From Hyphomicrobium sp. (GTDB lineage: Bacteria; Pseudomonadota; Alphaproteobacteria; Rhizobiales; Hyphomicrobiaceae), in NCBI GenBank assembly GCA_017512425.1, contig JAFWGI010000012.1:186001-250000 (forward strand): a DNA stretch of 64,000 bases, in the 5' to 3' direction. Made by a program: the position numbers and the translations under genes. Below, one piece after another: positions 26,225 to 35,168 of this stretch (the first letter of the stretch is position 1; the number at the start of each line of letters is the position of its first letter). Under the pieces are notes generated by a model, which saw only the letters and a list, made by a program, of their open reading frames with translations, made no database searches and was not told the origin of the DNA.

Positions 26225-26995
26225 ATGAGCGTTGGTCTGAAGTCGGCAAAGTCAGGATTGCTGGAAACGGCAATCATTGTCGTTGAAGCCCTGGCGATCG
26301 CGATGTTCGTGCGCGTATTTTTCTATCAGCCCTTCAATATTCCGTCGGGCTCGATGAAGGAAACGCTGCTCATCGGCGACTACATTTTCGTATCCAAGCT
26401 GTCTTACGGCTACAGCAAGTTCTCGTTCCCGTTCAGCCCAGATCTTTTTGAGGGCCGCATCTTTTCGGCCGAGCCCAAGCTCGGTGACGTTGCCGTATTC
26501 CGCAAGCCAAACGAGCCCGATATCGACTTCATCAAGCGCGTCATCGGCCTTCCCGGCGATGAAATTCAAATGCGCCAGGGGCAGCTTTACATAAACGGCG
26601 CGGCTGTGCCGAAAGAACCGGCCGGGCAATTCGTAACGCGCGGTGAAGAATCGACGCGCCCCCGCTCGATCCCGGTTTTTGAGGAAACTTTGCCGAACGG
26701 CGTCAAATACAAGGTGCTCGACAGCAATCCCAATGGCCCACTCGACAATACGTCGATCTACAAGGTGCCGCCGGGCCATTATTTCATGATGGGCGACAAT
26801 CGCGACAACTCCACCGACAGCCGCGTGCAGGGTTTGCAGGGCGTCGGCTATGTGCCGCTTGAGAACTTCATCGGCCGCGCGGACATCATTTTCTTCTCGG
26901 CCGCTGTGGACGAACCGGGTGCTCTCAGATGGACGTCACCTTGGACGTGGCCATTCGACATTCGCTGGAGCCGCTTCTTCGACCTTGTACGCTGA
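26225..26995 (+). CDS. lepB: Signal peptidase I
   Basis: The 256-residue inner-membrane protease removes Sec/Tat signal peptides. An N-terminal membrane helix (about residues 12-33) precedes the catalytic Ser43 in NIPSGSMKETLLIGD. The general-base Lys104 is in DFIKRVIGLPGD, and MMGDNRDNSTDSR is the C-terminal box. ATG 26225 follows AAGGAG (26212-26217). It precedes rnc by 21 bases in the classic lepB-rnc-era-recO cluster. Confidence 0.97.
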   Translation: MSVGLKSAKSGLLETAIIVVEALAIAMFVRVFFYQPFNIPSGSMKETLLIGDYIFVSKLSYGYSKFSFPFSPDLFEGRIFSAEPKLGDVAVFRKPNEPDIDFIKRVIGLPGDEIQMRQGQLYINGAAVPKEPAGQFVTRGEESTRPRSIPVFEETLPNGVKYKVLDSNPNGPLDNTSIYKVPPGHYFMMGDNRDNSTDSRVQGLQGVGYVPLENFIGRADIIFFSAAVDEPGALRWTSPWTWPFDIRWSRFFDLVR

Positions 26996-27016
26996 TCTGC
27001 GATTCTGAAAATACCT

Positions 27017-27724
27017 ATGCTGCGCGCCCGTAAATTCAAAGAGCTTGAGACGAAGCTCGGTCACCGCTTCAAAAATGTGGCTCTGCTGGAACGCGCGCTG
27101 ACTCACGCCAGCGTCCGCGGCGGCAAACAGGAGCGCAGCGATAACGAGCGCCTCGAATTTATCGGCGACCGCGTGCTCGGCCTCGCGATCGCGGAAATTC
27201 TCAACGATCAGTATCCCGATGCCAGCGAAGGCGAACTCGCACGCCGCTACAATCGTCTCGTGCGGGGTGAAGCCTGCGCAAAAGTCTCGCGCGCCATTGG
27301 CCTTGGCGAGCATCTGATTCTGTCGGAAAGCGAAGCCGACAGCGGTGGCCGCGAAAAGACGACGATCCTCGCCGATGCCGCCGAAGCCGTGCTCGGCGCC
27401 GTCTTCCTCGACGGCGGCTTCGACAAAGCCCGCGCCGTCGTCCGCAAGCTCTGGCAGGCGCAATCGGAACCCGTGCCCGAGGTTGCCGTTGATGCCAAAT
27501 CGGCGCTGCAGGAATGGGCCCAGGGCCAAGGCCTCGCACTGCCCAAATATACTGTCGTCGCCCGCAAAGGCCCCGATCACGCGCCGCATTTCACCGCCGA
27601 GGTCTTGATCTCGGGCCGCGCTCCGGCGCAGGGTGAGGGCGCATCCAAACGGATTGCCGAACAGGCAGCCGCAACCGCGCTGCTTCATCGCGAAGGCGTG
27701 AGAGGATTACAATCCGATGCCTGA
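27017..27724 (+). CDS. rnc: Ribonuclease III
   Basis: A 235-residue double-strand-specific RNase that processes rRNA and mRNA precursors. The catalytic signature reads NERLEFIGDRVLGL near residue 42, with the second acid cluster in ILADAAEAVLGAVFLDGG. The C-terminal double-stranded-RNA-binding domain runs from DAKSALQEWAQGQGL through KGPDHAPHFTAEV to KRIAEQAAATALL. The stop overlaps the era start by eight bases, indicating tight coupling. Confidence 0.97.
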   Translation: MLRARKFKELETKLGHRFKNVALLERALTHASVRGGKQERSDNERLEFIGDRVLGLAIAEILNDQYPDASEGELARRYNRLVRGEACAKVSRAIGLGEHLILSESEADSGGREKTTILADAAEAVLGAVFLDGGFDKARAVVRKLWQAQSEPVPEVAVDAKSALQEWAQGQGLALPKYTVVARKGPDHAPHFTAEVLISGRAPAQGEGASKRIAEQAAATALLHREGVRGLQSDA

Positions 27725-28670
27725 GCCAAAAACCAAAGCGGTCAAACCGGAAACGCCGATCGGCGGCGCCGGTGAGACCCGCTGCGGGTTCATCGCCATT
27801 CTCGGCGCGACCAACGCCGGAAAATCGACGCTCGTGAACGCGCTCGTCGGCGTCAAGGTGTCGATTGTCTCGCACAAGGTTCAAACGACTCGCGTGCCGG
27901 TCCGCGGTATCGCGATCGAAGGCAACAGCCAGCTGGTCTTCATCGATACGCCCGGCATCTTCAATCCCAAGCGCAAACTTGATCGCGCGATGGTTGAAGC
28001 GGCGTGGAACGGCGCCGACGCCGCCGATGCCGTCGTCGTGCTGATCGATGCCGCCAAAGGCATCGACGATGCGACGACTGAAATTTTCGAGCGGCTGAAA
28101 AATCTCAAGCTGCCGCGCATCGCCGTTCTGAATAAAGTCGATCGCATCGAAGAGAAAGAAAAGCTGCTGGCGCTGACCGAGCACATGTCGAAGCTGATGA
28201 CCTTCGATAAGGTCTTCATGATCTCGGCGCTCGATGGTACCGGCGTGCAGGATTTGAAATCCCACCTCGCGGCCATCGTGCCGGCCGGCCCCTGGCATTA
28301 CAATGAAGACGACGTCACCGATATTCCTTTGCGTCTTCTCGCCGCCGAGATCACGCGCGAACGCATCTATCACTGGCTGCACGAAGAACTGCCCTACGCG
28401 ACGACCGTCGAGACGACGAGTTGGAAAACGCTGAAGGACGGCTCGGCGCGGATCGAGCAAACCATCTTCGTCGAGCGCGACGGCCAGAAGAGCATTGTGC
28501 TTGGCAAGGGCGGCGCAACCATCAAACAGATTTCCATGGAAGCGCGGCGCGACATCGAAGAAGTCGCCGACCACAAGGTGCATCTGTTCTTATTCGTCAA
28601 GGTTCGCGAGAACTGGGGCAGCGATCCCGAGCGCTATCGTGAGATGGGGCTGCAGTTTCCCAAAGAATGA
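27717..28670 (+). CDS. era: GTPase Era
   Basis: The 317-residue protein joins a Ras-like GTPase domain to a KH domain that binds the 3' end of 16S rRNA during 30S assembly. G1 is GATNAGKST, G3 DTPG, G4 NKVD and G5 SALDGTG. The KH domain contains VLGKGGATIKQISMEARRD. There is a 20-residue N-terminal extension before the GTPase. It starts inside the end of rnc and ends overlapping an ATG of the next frame. Confidence 0.97.
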   Translation: MPEPKTKAVKPETPIGGAGETRCGFIAILGATNAGKSTLVNALVGVKVSIVSHKVQTTRVPVRGIAIEGNSQLVFIDTPGIFNPKRKLDRAMVEAAWNGADAADAVVVLIDAAKGIDDATTEIFERLKNLKLPRIAVLNKVDRIEEKEKLLALTEHMSKLMTFDKVFMISALDGTGVQDLKSHLAAIVPAGPWHYNEDDVTDIPLRLLAAEITRERIYHWLHEELPYATTVETTSWKTLKDGSARIEQTIFVERDGQKSIVLGKGGATIKQISMEARRDIEEVADHKVHLFLFVKVRENWGSDPERYREMGLQFPKE

Positions 28671-28684
28671 ATTGCGAGGCCGAG

Positions 28685-29014
28685 ATGCTCGTCCGCATGT
28701 TGCCGATAGCGACGCTGGCCTTGGCGCTGATCTCGATCGACGCGCACGCCGCGGTACGCAAATGCGGGCCTGCGATTACAAGCGATGTCGCGTCGGCATC
28801 GACCGAAACCGAAGCCAAAAAGACGGCGCTAGCGCAGTGGCGGGGTGCTGCGCGAAAGCGCGGCGAAGGCTTCGATAGCTGGCGGTTGGCCGCCGGCAAG
28901 ACGCTGAAATGCTTCCCCGCGGCATCAGGTTTCGAGTGCGTGGCCCACGGCTCACCGTGCATCATCGATCAAACGCCGCGCTCGCCGCCAAAAGGCACAG
29001 GCACGGGTATTTGA
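28685..29014 (+). CDS. Small secreted protein, unknown function
   Basis: About 109 residues. A signal peptide (MLVRMLPIATLALALISIDAHA, read in two parts) ends with the cleavage-like AHA-A. The mature part has four cysteines in KCGPAI, LKCFP and FECVAHGSPC, consistent with two disulfides in the periplasm, and a W-x5-R-x-R segment. It sits between era and recO; an alternative ATG at 28667 overlaps the era stop but would put acidic residues ahead of the signal peptide. No family recognised. Confidence 0.72.
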   Translation: MLVRMLPIATLALALISIDAHAAVRKCGPAITSDVASASTETEAKKTALAQWRGAARKRGEGFDSWRLAAGKTLKCFPAASGFECVAHGSPCIIDQTPRSPPKGTGTGI

Positions 29015-29024
29015 AACGCGCTCG

Positions 29025-29744
29025 ATGCAATGGTCTGATGAAGCCATCATTCTGTCTGTCCGTCCGCACGGAGAAACCGCGGCCATCGTCGAATTGTGGA
29101 CGCGCAATCACGGCCGGCATCTCGGCCTCGTCCACGGCGGCCGTTCGCGCAAGCTGCGTCCCGTCCTGCAGACCGGCAATCATGTCGATGCGACGTGGAA
29201 GGCGCGGCTGGCCGATCAGCTCGGGCACGTTACGATCGAATTGCGCCGCGGTTTCGCCGCCGAGACGATGGAAAATCCAGCAGCACTCTCCGCGCTAACG
29301 ACGCTGGCCGCGTTGACGCGGCTGCTACCCGAACGCGATCCGCATCCGAATCTGTACGAGATCACGCTTTTCGTCCTCGGCTTCCTGGACGACGTCACCG
29401 TATGGCCGGCGCTGCTCGTGCGTTGGGAACTGGCGCTGCTTGACGAGTTGGGTTTTGGCCTCGATCTCTCGCAATGCGCATCGACCGGCGCCAACGACCA
29501 GTTGATTTACGTTTCGCCAAAGTCTGGGCGGGCGGTATCGGCATCGGCCGGCGAGCCGTATCGCGATCGCATGCTGGCGCTGCCGCAGTTTCTAACCCGG
29601 CAACGTAGTGGTTCGGTGACCAACCGCGATGTCGTCGAAGGTTTGGCGTTGACGGGCCATTTCCTCGAAACGCGCGTGCTCCTGCCGCGCGGCGAAGCGC
29701 TGCCTGAAGCCCGCAGCCGCATTATGGCGCAGCTCGCAAAATAG
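29025..29744 (+). CDS. recO: DNA repair protein RecO
   Basis: A 239-residue RecO, a RecF-pathway mediator that loads RecA onto SSB-coated DNA. The OB-fold N-terminus reads MQWSDEAIILSVRPHGE, with VHGGRSRKLRPVLQTGN typical of alphaproteobacterial RecO. It has the central helical segment LLDELGFGLDLSQCASTG, and the C-terminus has LETRVLLPRGEALPEARSRI. It starts ten bases after the preceding small gene and completes the era-recO block. Confidence 0.95.
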   Translation: MQWSDEAIILSVRPHGETAAIVELWTRNHGRHLGLVHGGRSRKLRPVLQTGNHVDATWKARLADQLGHVTIELRRGFAAETMENPAALSALTTLAALTRLLPERDPHPNLYEITLFVLGFLDDVTVWPALLVRWELALLDELGFGLDLSQCASTGANDQLIYVSPKSGRAVSASAGEPYRDRMLALPQFLTRQRSGSVTNRDVVEGLALTGHFLETRVLLPRGEALPEARSRIMAQLAK

Positions 29745-29808
29745 CTGCTGCCCGCGTTCAGGCGCTGCGTACTCCAATATTGCAGATGATCTCGTCGTGC
29801 AGCCATGC

Positions 29809-29847
29809 TTGCCGTCATCTCGACGTTATAGTTTAATGGCTATACCG
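29809..29847 (+). promoter_or_regulatory. Candidate modA promoter overlapped by a molybdate box (ModE-type operator)
   Basis: TTGCCG (29809-29814) and TTTAAT (29832-29837) are 17 bases apart, a plausible -35/-10. Overlapping the -10 is a 24-base inverted repeat (29824-29847) with arms CGTTATAG and CTATACCG and an 8-base spacer. Seven of eight arm positions are complementary. The E. coli ModE operator at modA is also 24 bases in an 8-8-8 arrangement starting CGTTATAT. The position predicts repression when molybdate is plentiful. Confidence 0.7.
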
Positions 29848-29875
29848 TATTCCCATTTAAAAACCGGATGCTTTC

Positions 29876-30685
29876 ATGACCATCTTCGCTACCCTGTCGC
29901 GCCGCGCGATCCTCGGCCTCGCGCTCGCTGTTCTGCCGTTCGTTGGCACGGTGCCGGCGCGCGCTGAAGCGCCCGCTGCAGACAGCAAGACAATCACGAT
30001 TTTCGCGGCCGCCAGCTTGAAGAATGCGCTCGACAGCGCCGCCGCGGCACACGAAAAGGCAAGCGGCCAGAAAGCCGTGATCTCTTATGCCGCGTCGTCG
30101 GCGCTCGCGAAACAGATCGAGCAGGCAGCGCCAGCCGATATCTTCATCTCGGCCGATCTCGACTGGATGAAGTATCTCGCTGACAAATCGCTGATCAAGT
30201 CAGGTAGCCAGTTCAGCTTCCTCGGCAACCGTCTGGTGCTTGTCGCGCCGGCAGCGTCGACATCGACGCTGAAGATCGCCAAGGATTTCGCGCTCGCCGA
30301 CACCATCGGCGACGGCAAGTTGGCAATGGCTGACGTTAAAGGCGTGCCGGCTGGCAAGTACGGCAAGGCGGCGCTCGAAGCGCTCGGCGTGTGGGCGTCC
30401 GTCGAAGGTAAGATTGCGCAGTCGGATAACGTCCGCTCGGCCCTGGCGCTCGTTGCGCGCGGCGAAGCACCCTTTGGCATCGTCTATCAGACCGACGCCG
30501 TCGCCGAAAAGAATGTGAAGATCGTCGATACGTTTCCGGAAGACACCCACGCGCCGATCGTCTATCCGGTCGGCATCACGGCGTCGTCGCTCAAGGGAGA
30601 TGCGGCGTCAGCCTTTATCGCGTATCTCAAATCGCCGGACGGTCACGCGCACTTTGCGCAGCAGGGCTTTACGATCCTGCCCTGA
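29876..30685 (+). CDS. modA: Molybdate ABC transporter substrate-binding protein
   Basis: The 269-residue periplasmic binding protein starts with a signal peptide (SRRAILGLALAVLPFVG, ending PARAEA). The mature protein has the ModA features ITIFAAASLKNALD, SYAASSALAKQIEQAAPADIFISAD, NRLVLVAP, and DTFPEDTHAPIVYPVGIT. It captures molybdate for an inner-membrane transporter. modB and modC, normally adjacent, are absent from the window; a minus-strand membrane gene follows. The molybdate-box candidate 29 bases upstream supports the substrate assignment. Confidence 0.94.
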   Translation: MTIFATLSRRAILGLALAVLPFVGTVPARAEAPAADSKTITIFAAASLKNALDSAAAAHEKASGQKAVISYAASSALAKQIEQAAPADIFISADLDWMKYLADKSLIKSGSQFSFLGNRLVLVAPAASTSTLKIAKDFALADTIGDGKLAMADVKGVPAGKYGKAALEALGVWASVEGKIAQSDNVRSALALVARGEAPFGIVYQTDAVAEKNVKIVDTFPEDTHAPIVYPVGITASSLKGDAASAFIAYLKSPDGHAHFAQQGFTILP

Positions 30686-30706
30686 TTGATACGCACGACG
30701 GTATAA

Positions 30707-30976
30707 TCACGACGGCCCGCTCAGCAATGCGGCGGCGGCGAACACGAGTGGCGCAGCGGCGATGATCAGCGCCGTGCGCGGTTGCAAGTGCCGCCGCATC
30801 AGTAACGCGACCGTCGGCGCGATCACCGCTGCGATAATCAGAGCAACGAAGAAGAACGCCTCCGGCATCATCGGACCGGTATTGTTGACGCCTTGCAGTA
30901 TGAAGCCGGACACGGCGACGAGGAGCAGCGCCAGCGCGTAGTTCGCGATGGCCAACACGACCAGAAGAGCGCCCAT
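30707..30976 (-). CDS. Small membrane protein, unknown function
   Basis: An 89-residue protein with three hydrophobic stretches (about 1-24, 34-56 and 66-86) and almost no charged residues, so probably an inner-membrane protein. ATG at 30976 is chosen because AGGAGG (complement of 30986-30991) sits nine bases before it; the frame stays open further but that part is not protein-like. It converges with modA, 21 bases apart. Function and family not recognised. Confidence 0.68.
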   Translation of the reverse strand: MGALLVVLAIANYALALLLVAVSGFILQGVNNTGPMMPEAFFFVALIIAAVIAPTVALLMRRHLQPRTALIIAAAPLVFAAAALLSGPS

Positions 30977-31668
30977 TTGGCAGTGCCTCCTGCGACCCGG
31001 TACATCGGAAGTTATCCCCGCGTTTAACCGCGTTGCAAGGTTGCCCGAGGCGTCAGCACAAAAACTTATCCCCCTCAGTGCCGGCGCGCACACACTGCCA
31101 GGCATCTCGCCGCGCAAAGAGCACAGGCTATAGCTGTCGCCTCGTGAGCGGATGGGAGCATGCCGGGCCGCCAGCGGGATCAGCGCGCCTGGGGACAACT
31201 GCTGTCAGCGGGACGCGCATCGAAAAGTGCGATACCGCGGACGAACTCCTGGTCGATGGTATCGAGATGCGCAGGAGGGTGGTTTCAACGGCCGGAGAGC
31301 GCGGGATCGCGGTCTTCGGATCAACGGACGTCCTGTCCAACCGTCAAAGTCGCTGCACAGGAACGCAACTGTTGGTCAGGCATGACGTGGGGCGGAGCAG
31401 TCCGCATCCGATAAGAAAGAACAAAAGAGTTCGAGGCTCTCCGCCCCATCTCTTTTTTCCGTTGCTCAAGGCGACTCGCGTTCCGCGAGCCAGCCGCATT
31501 TCGCGTTGCCCGCGTCGCATCCCTTGCCCGGCGGCCGGCTCGCCGACGGAGGACATTCGACACACTCCGCGAAAATCTGCAGACCCGCACACGAAATCCC
31601 TGGGGGCGCTAACTTTGCTACACAACTCGATACTTGAGATGCCGCGAGCGAGGCGCTAACCCGGGGGC
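30977..31668. other. 692-base region with no recognised gene upstream of parC
   Basis: Open frames here are Arg/Ser/Pro-rich and carry no ribosome site or family motif, so I do not call a gene. The region starts with the promoter of the small membrane gene (minus) and ends with that of parC (plus), which has a GGGGG stretch just before ATG 31669. The length leaves room for a small RNA, but I could not fold one convincingly by eye. I looked for RNase P, SRP and tmRNA signatures and found none. Confidence 0.4.
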
Positions 31669-33933
31669 ATGAACAACAAACCGATTCTTCCAGGCCCGCC
31701 GGGCTCCGGCGGGTTTCCGCCCGAAAGCGTTGAACTGAGAACCGCGCTCGAGGACCGCTACCTCGCGTATGCGCTGTCGACGATCATGCATCGCGCACTG
31801 CCCGACGTGCGCGACGGCTTGAAGCCGGTCCACCGCCGCATCCTCTATGCGATGCGCGAACTGCGGCTCGACCCGGCCGGCGGATACCTGAAGTGCGCCA
31901 AGATCGTCGGTGACGTGATGGGCAACCTGCATCCGCACGGCGACCAGGCGATCTACGACGCGCTTGCGCGCTTGGCGCAGGACTTTGCGGTCCGCTATCC
32001 ACTCGTCGATGGTCAGGGCAATTTCGGCAACATCGACGGCGATAACCCGGCCGCGGCCCGCTACACCGAAGCGCGCATGACCGACGTCGCCTCCGCGATC
32101 CTCGACGGCCTTGATGAAGACACCGTCGACTTCCGCCCGAACTACGACGGCCGCGTCGAAGAGCCGGTCGTGCTGCCGGCCGCATTCCCGAATTTGCTCG
32201 CCAATGGTTCGTCCGGCATCGCCGTCGGCATGGCGACGAACATCCCGCCGCATAACGTCGATGAGCTGTGCGCGGCGCTTCTGCATCTGATCAAGCACCC
32301 GAACGCGACGATCGAAAAAATCGTCGAGCTAGTGCCCGGTCCAGACTTTCCAACCGGCGGCGTCATCGTCGAGCCGCGCGAACAGATCCTTGAAGCCTAC
32401 AAGACCGGCCGCGGAGGATTTCGGTTGCGCGCCAAGTGGGCGAAGGAAGAAACGACGCGCGGCGGCTATCAGATCGTCGTCACCGAAATTCCGTATGGCG
32501 TGCAGAAGGCCAAGCTTGTTGAGAAAATCGCCGAGCTGATGACGGAAAAGAAGCTGCCCTTGCTCGGCGACGTCCGTGACGAGAGCGCCGAAGAAATTCG
32601 CCTCATTCTTGAGCCCAAGACGCGCGTTGTCGATCCGCTGCTGCTGATGGAGAGCATGTTCCGGATCACCGAACTCGAAGTCCGCTTCGGGTTGAACATG
32701 AACGTCCTTTCGGCCGGCCAGATTCCGAACGTCTTGAGCGTCAAAGATGTCTTGTCGCAGTGGCTCGAACACCGCGTTGAAGTCCTTGTGCGCCGTTCGA
32801 ACTTCCGCCTGAAGAAAATCGAGCACCGGCTTGAAGTGCTCGACGGCTACCTGATCGCCTATCTGAATATCGACGAAGTGATCCGTATCGTTCGCCACGA
32901 GGACGATCCGAAAGCCAAGCTGATCTCGAAGTTCAAGCTGTCGGATGTCCAGGCGGAAGCTATTTTGAACCTGCGCTTGCGGTCTTTGTCGCGTCTCGAA
33001 GAAGTCGAGATCAAAGCCGAGCACGACAAGCTTTCGAAAGAGCGGCGCGAACTGAAGCAGCTCCTGAAATCCGACGATTTGCAGTGGGAGCACATCACCG
33101 AAGAAGTAAAGGCGACGCGCGAGAAGTATTCGAAGAAAACGGCCCTCGGCCGCCGCCGGACCCTGTTTGCGGATGCGCCCGAAATCGACGCCGACCTCGA
33201 TGCCGTTCTCGTCGAGAAGGAACCGATCACCGTTGTCGTTTCCGACAAGGGCTGGATCCGCGCCCTCAAAGGGCATCAGGACGACACGTCGAAGCTCGAA
33301 TTCAAGCAGGGTGACGGCTTGAAGCGTGCGTTTACCGCCTACACGACCGACAAGCTCGTCGTGTTCGCGACCAACGGCAAATTCTTCACGCTGGAAGCGG
33401 GCGCACTTCCCGGCGGCCGCGGCCACGGCGAACCCGTGCGCCTGATGGTCGAACTCGAAGAGAACCACGACATCGCGGAGATTTTCGTCCACGATCCGTC
33501 GCGAAAACTGCTCGTCGCATCGACCGGCGGGTACGGCTTTATTGTGCCCGAAGAAGAGGTGATCGCGTCCACCCGCAAGGGCAAGCAAATCCTGAACGTG
33601 ACCGAGCCCGAAGAAGCCCGCGTCTGCGTTGCCGTTGAAGGCGACTACGTCGCGACGATTGGCGAAAATCGCAAGATGCTCGTGTTCAAGCTCGAAGAGG
33701 TCAACGAGATGACCCGTGGCAAGGGCGTGATCCTCCAGCGCTTCAAGGATGGCGCTTTGAGTGACGCCCGCTGCTTTAAGAAGTCCGAAGGGCTGACGTG
33801 GCTGGATAGCGCTGGCCGCGAATTCACGCTGCCGTGGTCTGAGCTTAAAGAGTGGGTCGGCGAGCGGGCACAGGCCGGACGCTTAGCGCCGAAAGGCTTC
33901 CCGCGCTCGAATTCGTTCGGCCAAAGCCTTTAA
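31669..33933 (+). CDS. parC: DNA topoisomerase IV subunit A
   Basis: A 754-residue type IIA topoisomerase breakage-reunion subunit that decatenates chromosomes with ParE. Landmarks are [33 protein letters not shown], read in parts, then [12 protein letters not shown] and AARYTEARM with the catalytic Y132. The C-terminal half is the beta-pinwheel, with repeats such as [12 protein letters not shown]. The length and weak GyrA-box signature fit ParC rather than GyrA. It stands alone after the long upstream gap. Confidence 0.95.
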   Translation: MNNKPILPGPPGSGGFPPESVELRTALEDRYLAYALSTIMHRALPDVRDGLKPVHRRILYAMRELRLDPAGGYLKCAKIVGDVMGNLHPHGDQAIYDALARLAQDFAVRYPLVDGQGNFGNIDGDNPAAARYTEARMTDVASAILDGLDEDTVDFRPNYDGRVEEPVVLPAAFPNLLANGSSGIAVGMATNIPPHNVDELCAALLHLIKHPNATIEKIVELVPGPDFPTGGVIVEPREQILEAYKTGRGGFRLRAKWAKEETTRGGYQIVVTEIPYGVQKAKLVEKIAELMTEKKLPLLGDVRDESAEEIRLILEPKTRVVDPLLLMESMFRITELEVRFGLNMNVLSAGQIPNVLSVKDVLSQWLEHRVEVLVRRSNFRLKKIEHRLEVLDGYLIAYLNIDEVIRIVRHEDDPKAKLISKFKLSDVQAEAILNLRLRSLSRLEEVEIKAEHDKLSKERRELKQLLKSDDLQWEHITEEVKATREKYSKKTALGRRRTLFADAPEIDADLDAVLVEKEPITVVVSDKGWIRALKGHQDDTSKLEFKQGDGLKRAFTAYTTDKLVVFATNGKFFTLEAGALPGGRGHGEPVRLMVELEENHDIAEIFVHDPSRKLLVASTGGYGFIVPEEEVIASTRKGKQILNVTEPEEARVCVAVEGDYVATIGENRKMLVFKLEEVNEMTRGKGVILQRFKDGALSDARCFKKSEGLTWLDSAGREFTLPWSELKEWVGERAQAGRLAPKGFPRSNSFGQSL

Positions 33934-33943
33934 GCAGATGTTT

Positions 33944-33967
33944 TGCAGCGCGTCGAAACGCGCTGCA
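33944..33967. terminator. Strong hairpin after parC
   Basis: A perfect 10-base stem, TGCAGCGCGT / ACGCGCTGCA, closes a 4-base CGAA loop eleven bases after the parC stop. There is no T-run on either side, so it may act as a Rho-assisted end or mRNA 3' stabiliser rather than a classical intrinsic terminator. Confidence 0.5.
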
Positions 33968-34015
33968 TGTGGCCAAGGCTTGTGAATGACGGGGCTGGCG
34001 GTTAGGAGTTGATCG

Positions 34016-34531
34016 ATGGGGATCGCACTACCGCCAGTTTTTAATGTCCTTGCCCGCGCAGCAGCACTCGCGGGTTGCATTGCGCTTGCGCCGTTGAGCC
34101 AGGCGCAGGACGCGCCAGCCGCCGCGCCACCAGCACCGACAGCGCCAGCAGCGGCTGCGTTGTGCGCGAAAGCTGATTTCGAGCAGGTTGTCGAGCAGGC
34201 CGCAGGCGCGCTCCGCGAATTGAATTTCAAGAACAAGCCGCTGTTTCAGGAGAAGCTGCGCAGCTTGAAAGACAAGCGCGGCTGGTCGCACGACGAATTT
34301 ATGAAGCAGGCCGCGCCATTCGTGCGTGATGAAAAAACCGAAGCCTTCGATAAATCAACCGACGAATTGCTATCGGCGATTGCGAGCATGGGGCAGGAAG
34401 GCGCGAATGCCAAAACGCCGGATTGCGCACTGCTGCTTGAGCTTCGCGCCCGCATGACCGTGCTGGTCGAGACCCAAACGTCGAAATGGTCTTACATGTT
34501 CGACAAAATCGAAGCCGAGCTTTGGAAGTAA
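34016..34531 (+). CDS. Secreted alpha-helical protein, unknown function
   Basis: A 171-residue protein with a signal peptide (ALAGCIALAPLSQAQ) and a short Ala/Pro linker, then a helical domain with two cysteines (LCAKADF and PDCALL) and a conserved-looking FDKIEAELWK end. ATG 34016 follows AGGAG (34004-34008). Probably periplasmic. I do not recognise the family, and it stands alone between parC and the convergent VOC-type gene. Confidence 0.78.
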   Translation: MGIALPPVFNVLARAAALAGCIALAPLSQAQDAPAAAPPAPTAPAAAALCAKADFEQVVEQAAGALRELNFKNKPLFQEKLRSLKDKRGWSHDEFMKQAAPFVRDEKTEAFDKSTDELLSAIASMGQEGANAKTPDCALLLELRARMTVLVETQTSKWSYMFDKIEAELWK

Positions 34532-34631
34532 TCCGCGCGCGGCCCGGCAGCGTTAGGATCGTCCAATTTGAAGACGAAGCTGGTATGTTACGGTCGGGCA
34601 GCGCAGGCAATCGTCGCGGCCAGCAGTCAGG

Positions 34632-35111
34632 TCAACCTTTTCGCGCAGCCTCGATCTTGGCGACGTCGATTTTGCGCATCTCCATCATCGCGGCGAAGGC
34701 ACGTTTCGCTTCGTCGCCGCCAGCGGCCATGGCGTCCGTTAATGCGCGCGGCGTGATCTGCCAGGAAACGCCCCACTTGTCCTTGCACCATCCGCACATG
34801 CTCTCTTGCCCGCCGTTACCGACAATGGCGTTCCAGTAGCGATCGGTTTCTTCCTGGTCGTCGGTCGCGATTTGAAATGAAAAGGCTTCGTCATGTGTGA
34901 ACACAGGACCGCCATTCAAACCCAGGCACGGAATGCCAGCGACGGTAAATTCCACTGTCAGCACGTCGCCGGCTTTGCCGGACGGGTAATCGGCAGGCGC
35001 GCGGGAGACGGCGCCCATCTGACTGTCTGGGAATGTCGCGGTGTAGAAGCGCGCGGCGTCTTCCGCGTCCTTGTCGAACCATAGGCAGATGGTGTTCTTC
35101 GGCTTGGCCAT
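34632..35111 (-). CDS. VOC superfamily protein (PhnB-like, '3-demethylubiquinone methyltransferase' fold)
   Basis: A 159-residue protein with the PhnB-like glyoxalase/bleomycin-resistance fold. It begins MAKPKNTICLWFDKDAEDAARFY, read in parts, and has the typical LNGGPVFTHDEAFSFQI and YWNAIVGNGG-x-x-x-x-CGWCKDKWGVSWQITP segments. The family is widely present but its activity is unresolved, and the methyltransferase label seen in old annotations is probably wrong. ATG 35111 is preferred because GGGAG precedes it; an in-frame ATG nine codons upstream is less likely. Confidence 0.88.
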   Translation of the reverse strand: MAKPKNTICLWFDKDAEDAARFYTATFPDSQMGAVSRAPADYPSGKAGDVLTVEFTVAGIPCLGLNGGPVFTHDEAFSFQIATDDQEETDRYWNAIVGNGGQESMCGWCKDKWGVSWQITPRALTDAMAAGGDEAKRAFAAMMEMRKIDVAKIEAARKG

Positions 35112-35168
35112 AACAAACGCTCCCATGCAGCGTGCCATGCCGCGCCGCTCTAGGACGTGGCGAAGGCG

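Noticed and set aside
31033..31659. 208-codon plus-strand frame upstream of parC
   Set aside because: It has low-complexity Arg/Ser/Pro composition, no ribosome site and no motif.
32329..33588. 419-codon minus-strand frame opposite parC
   Set aside because: parC is certain; the opposite frame is codon-bias shadow with no start signal.
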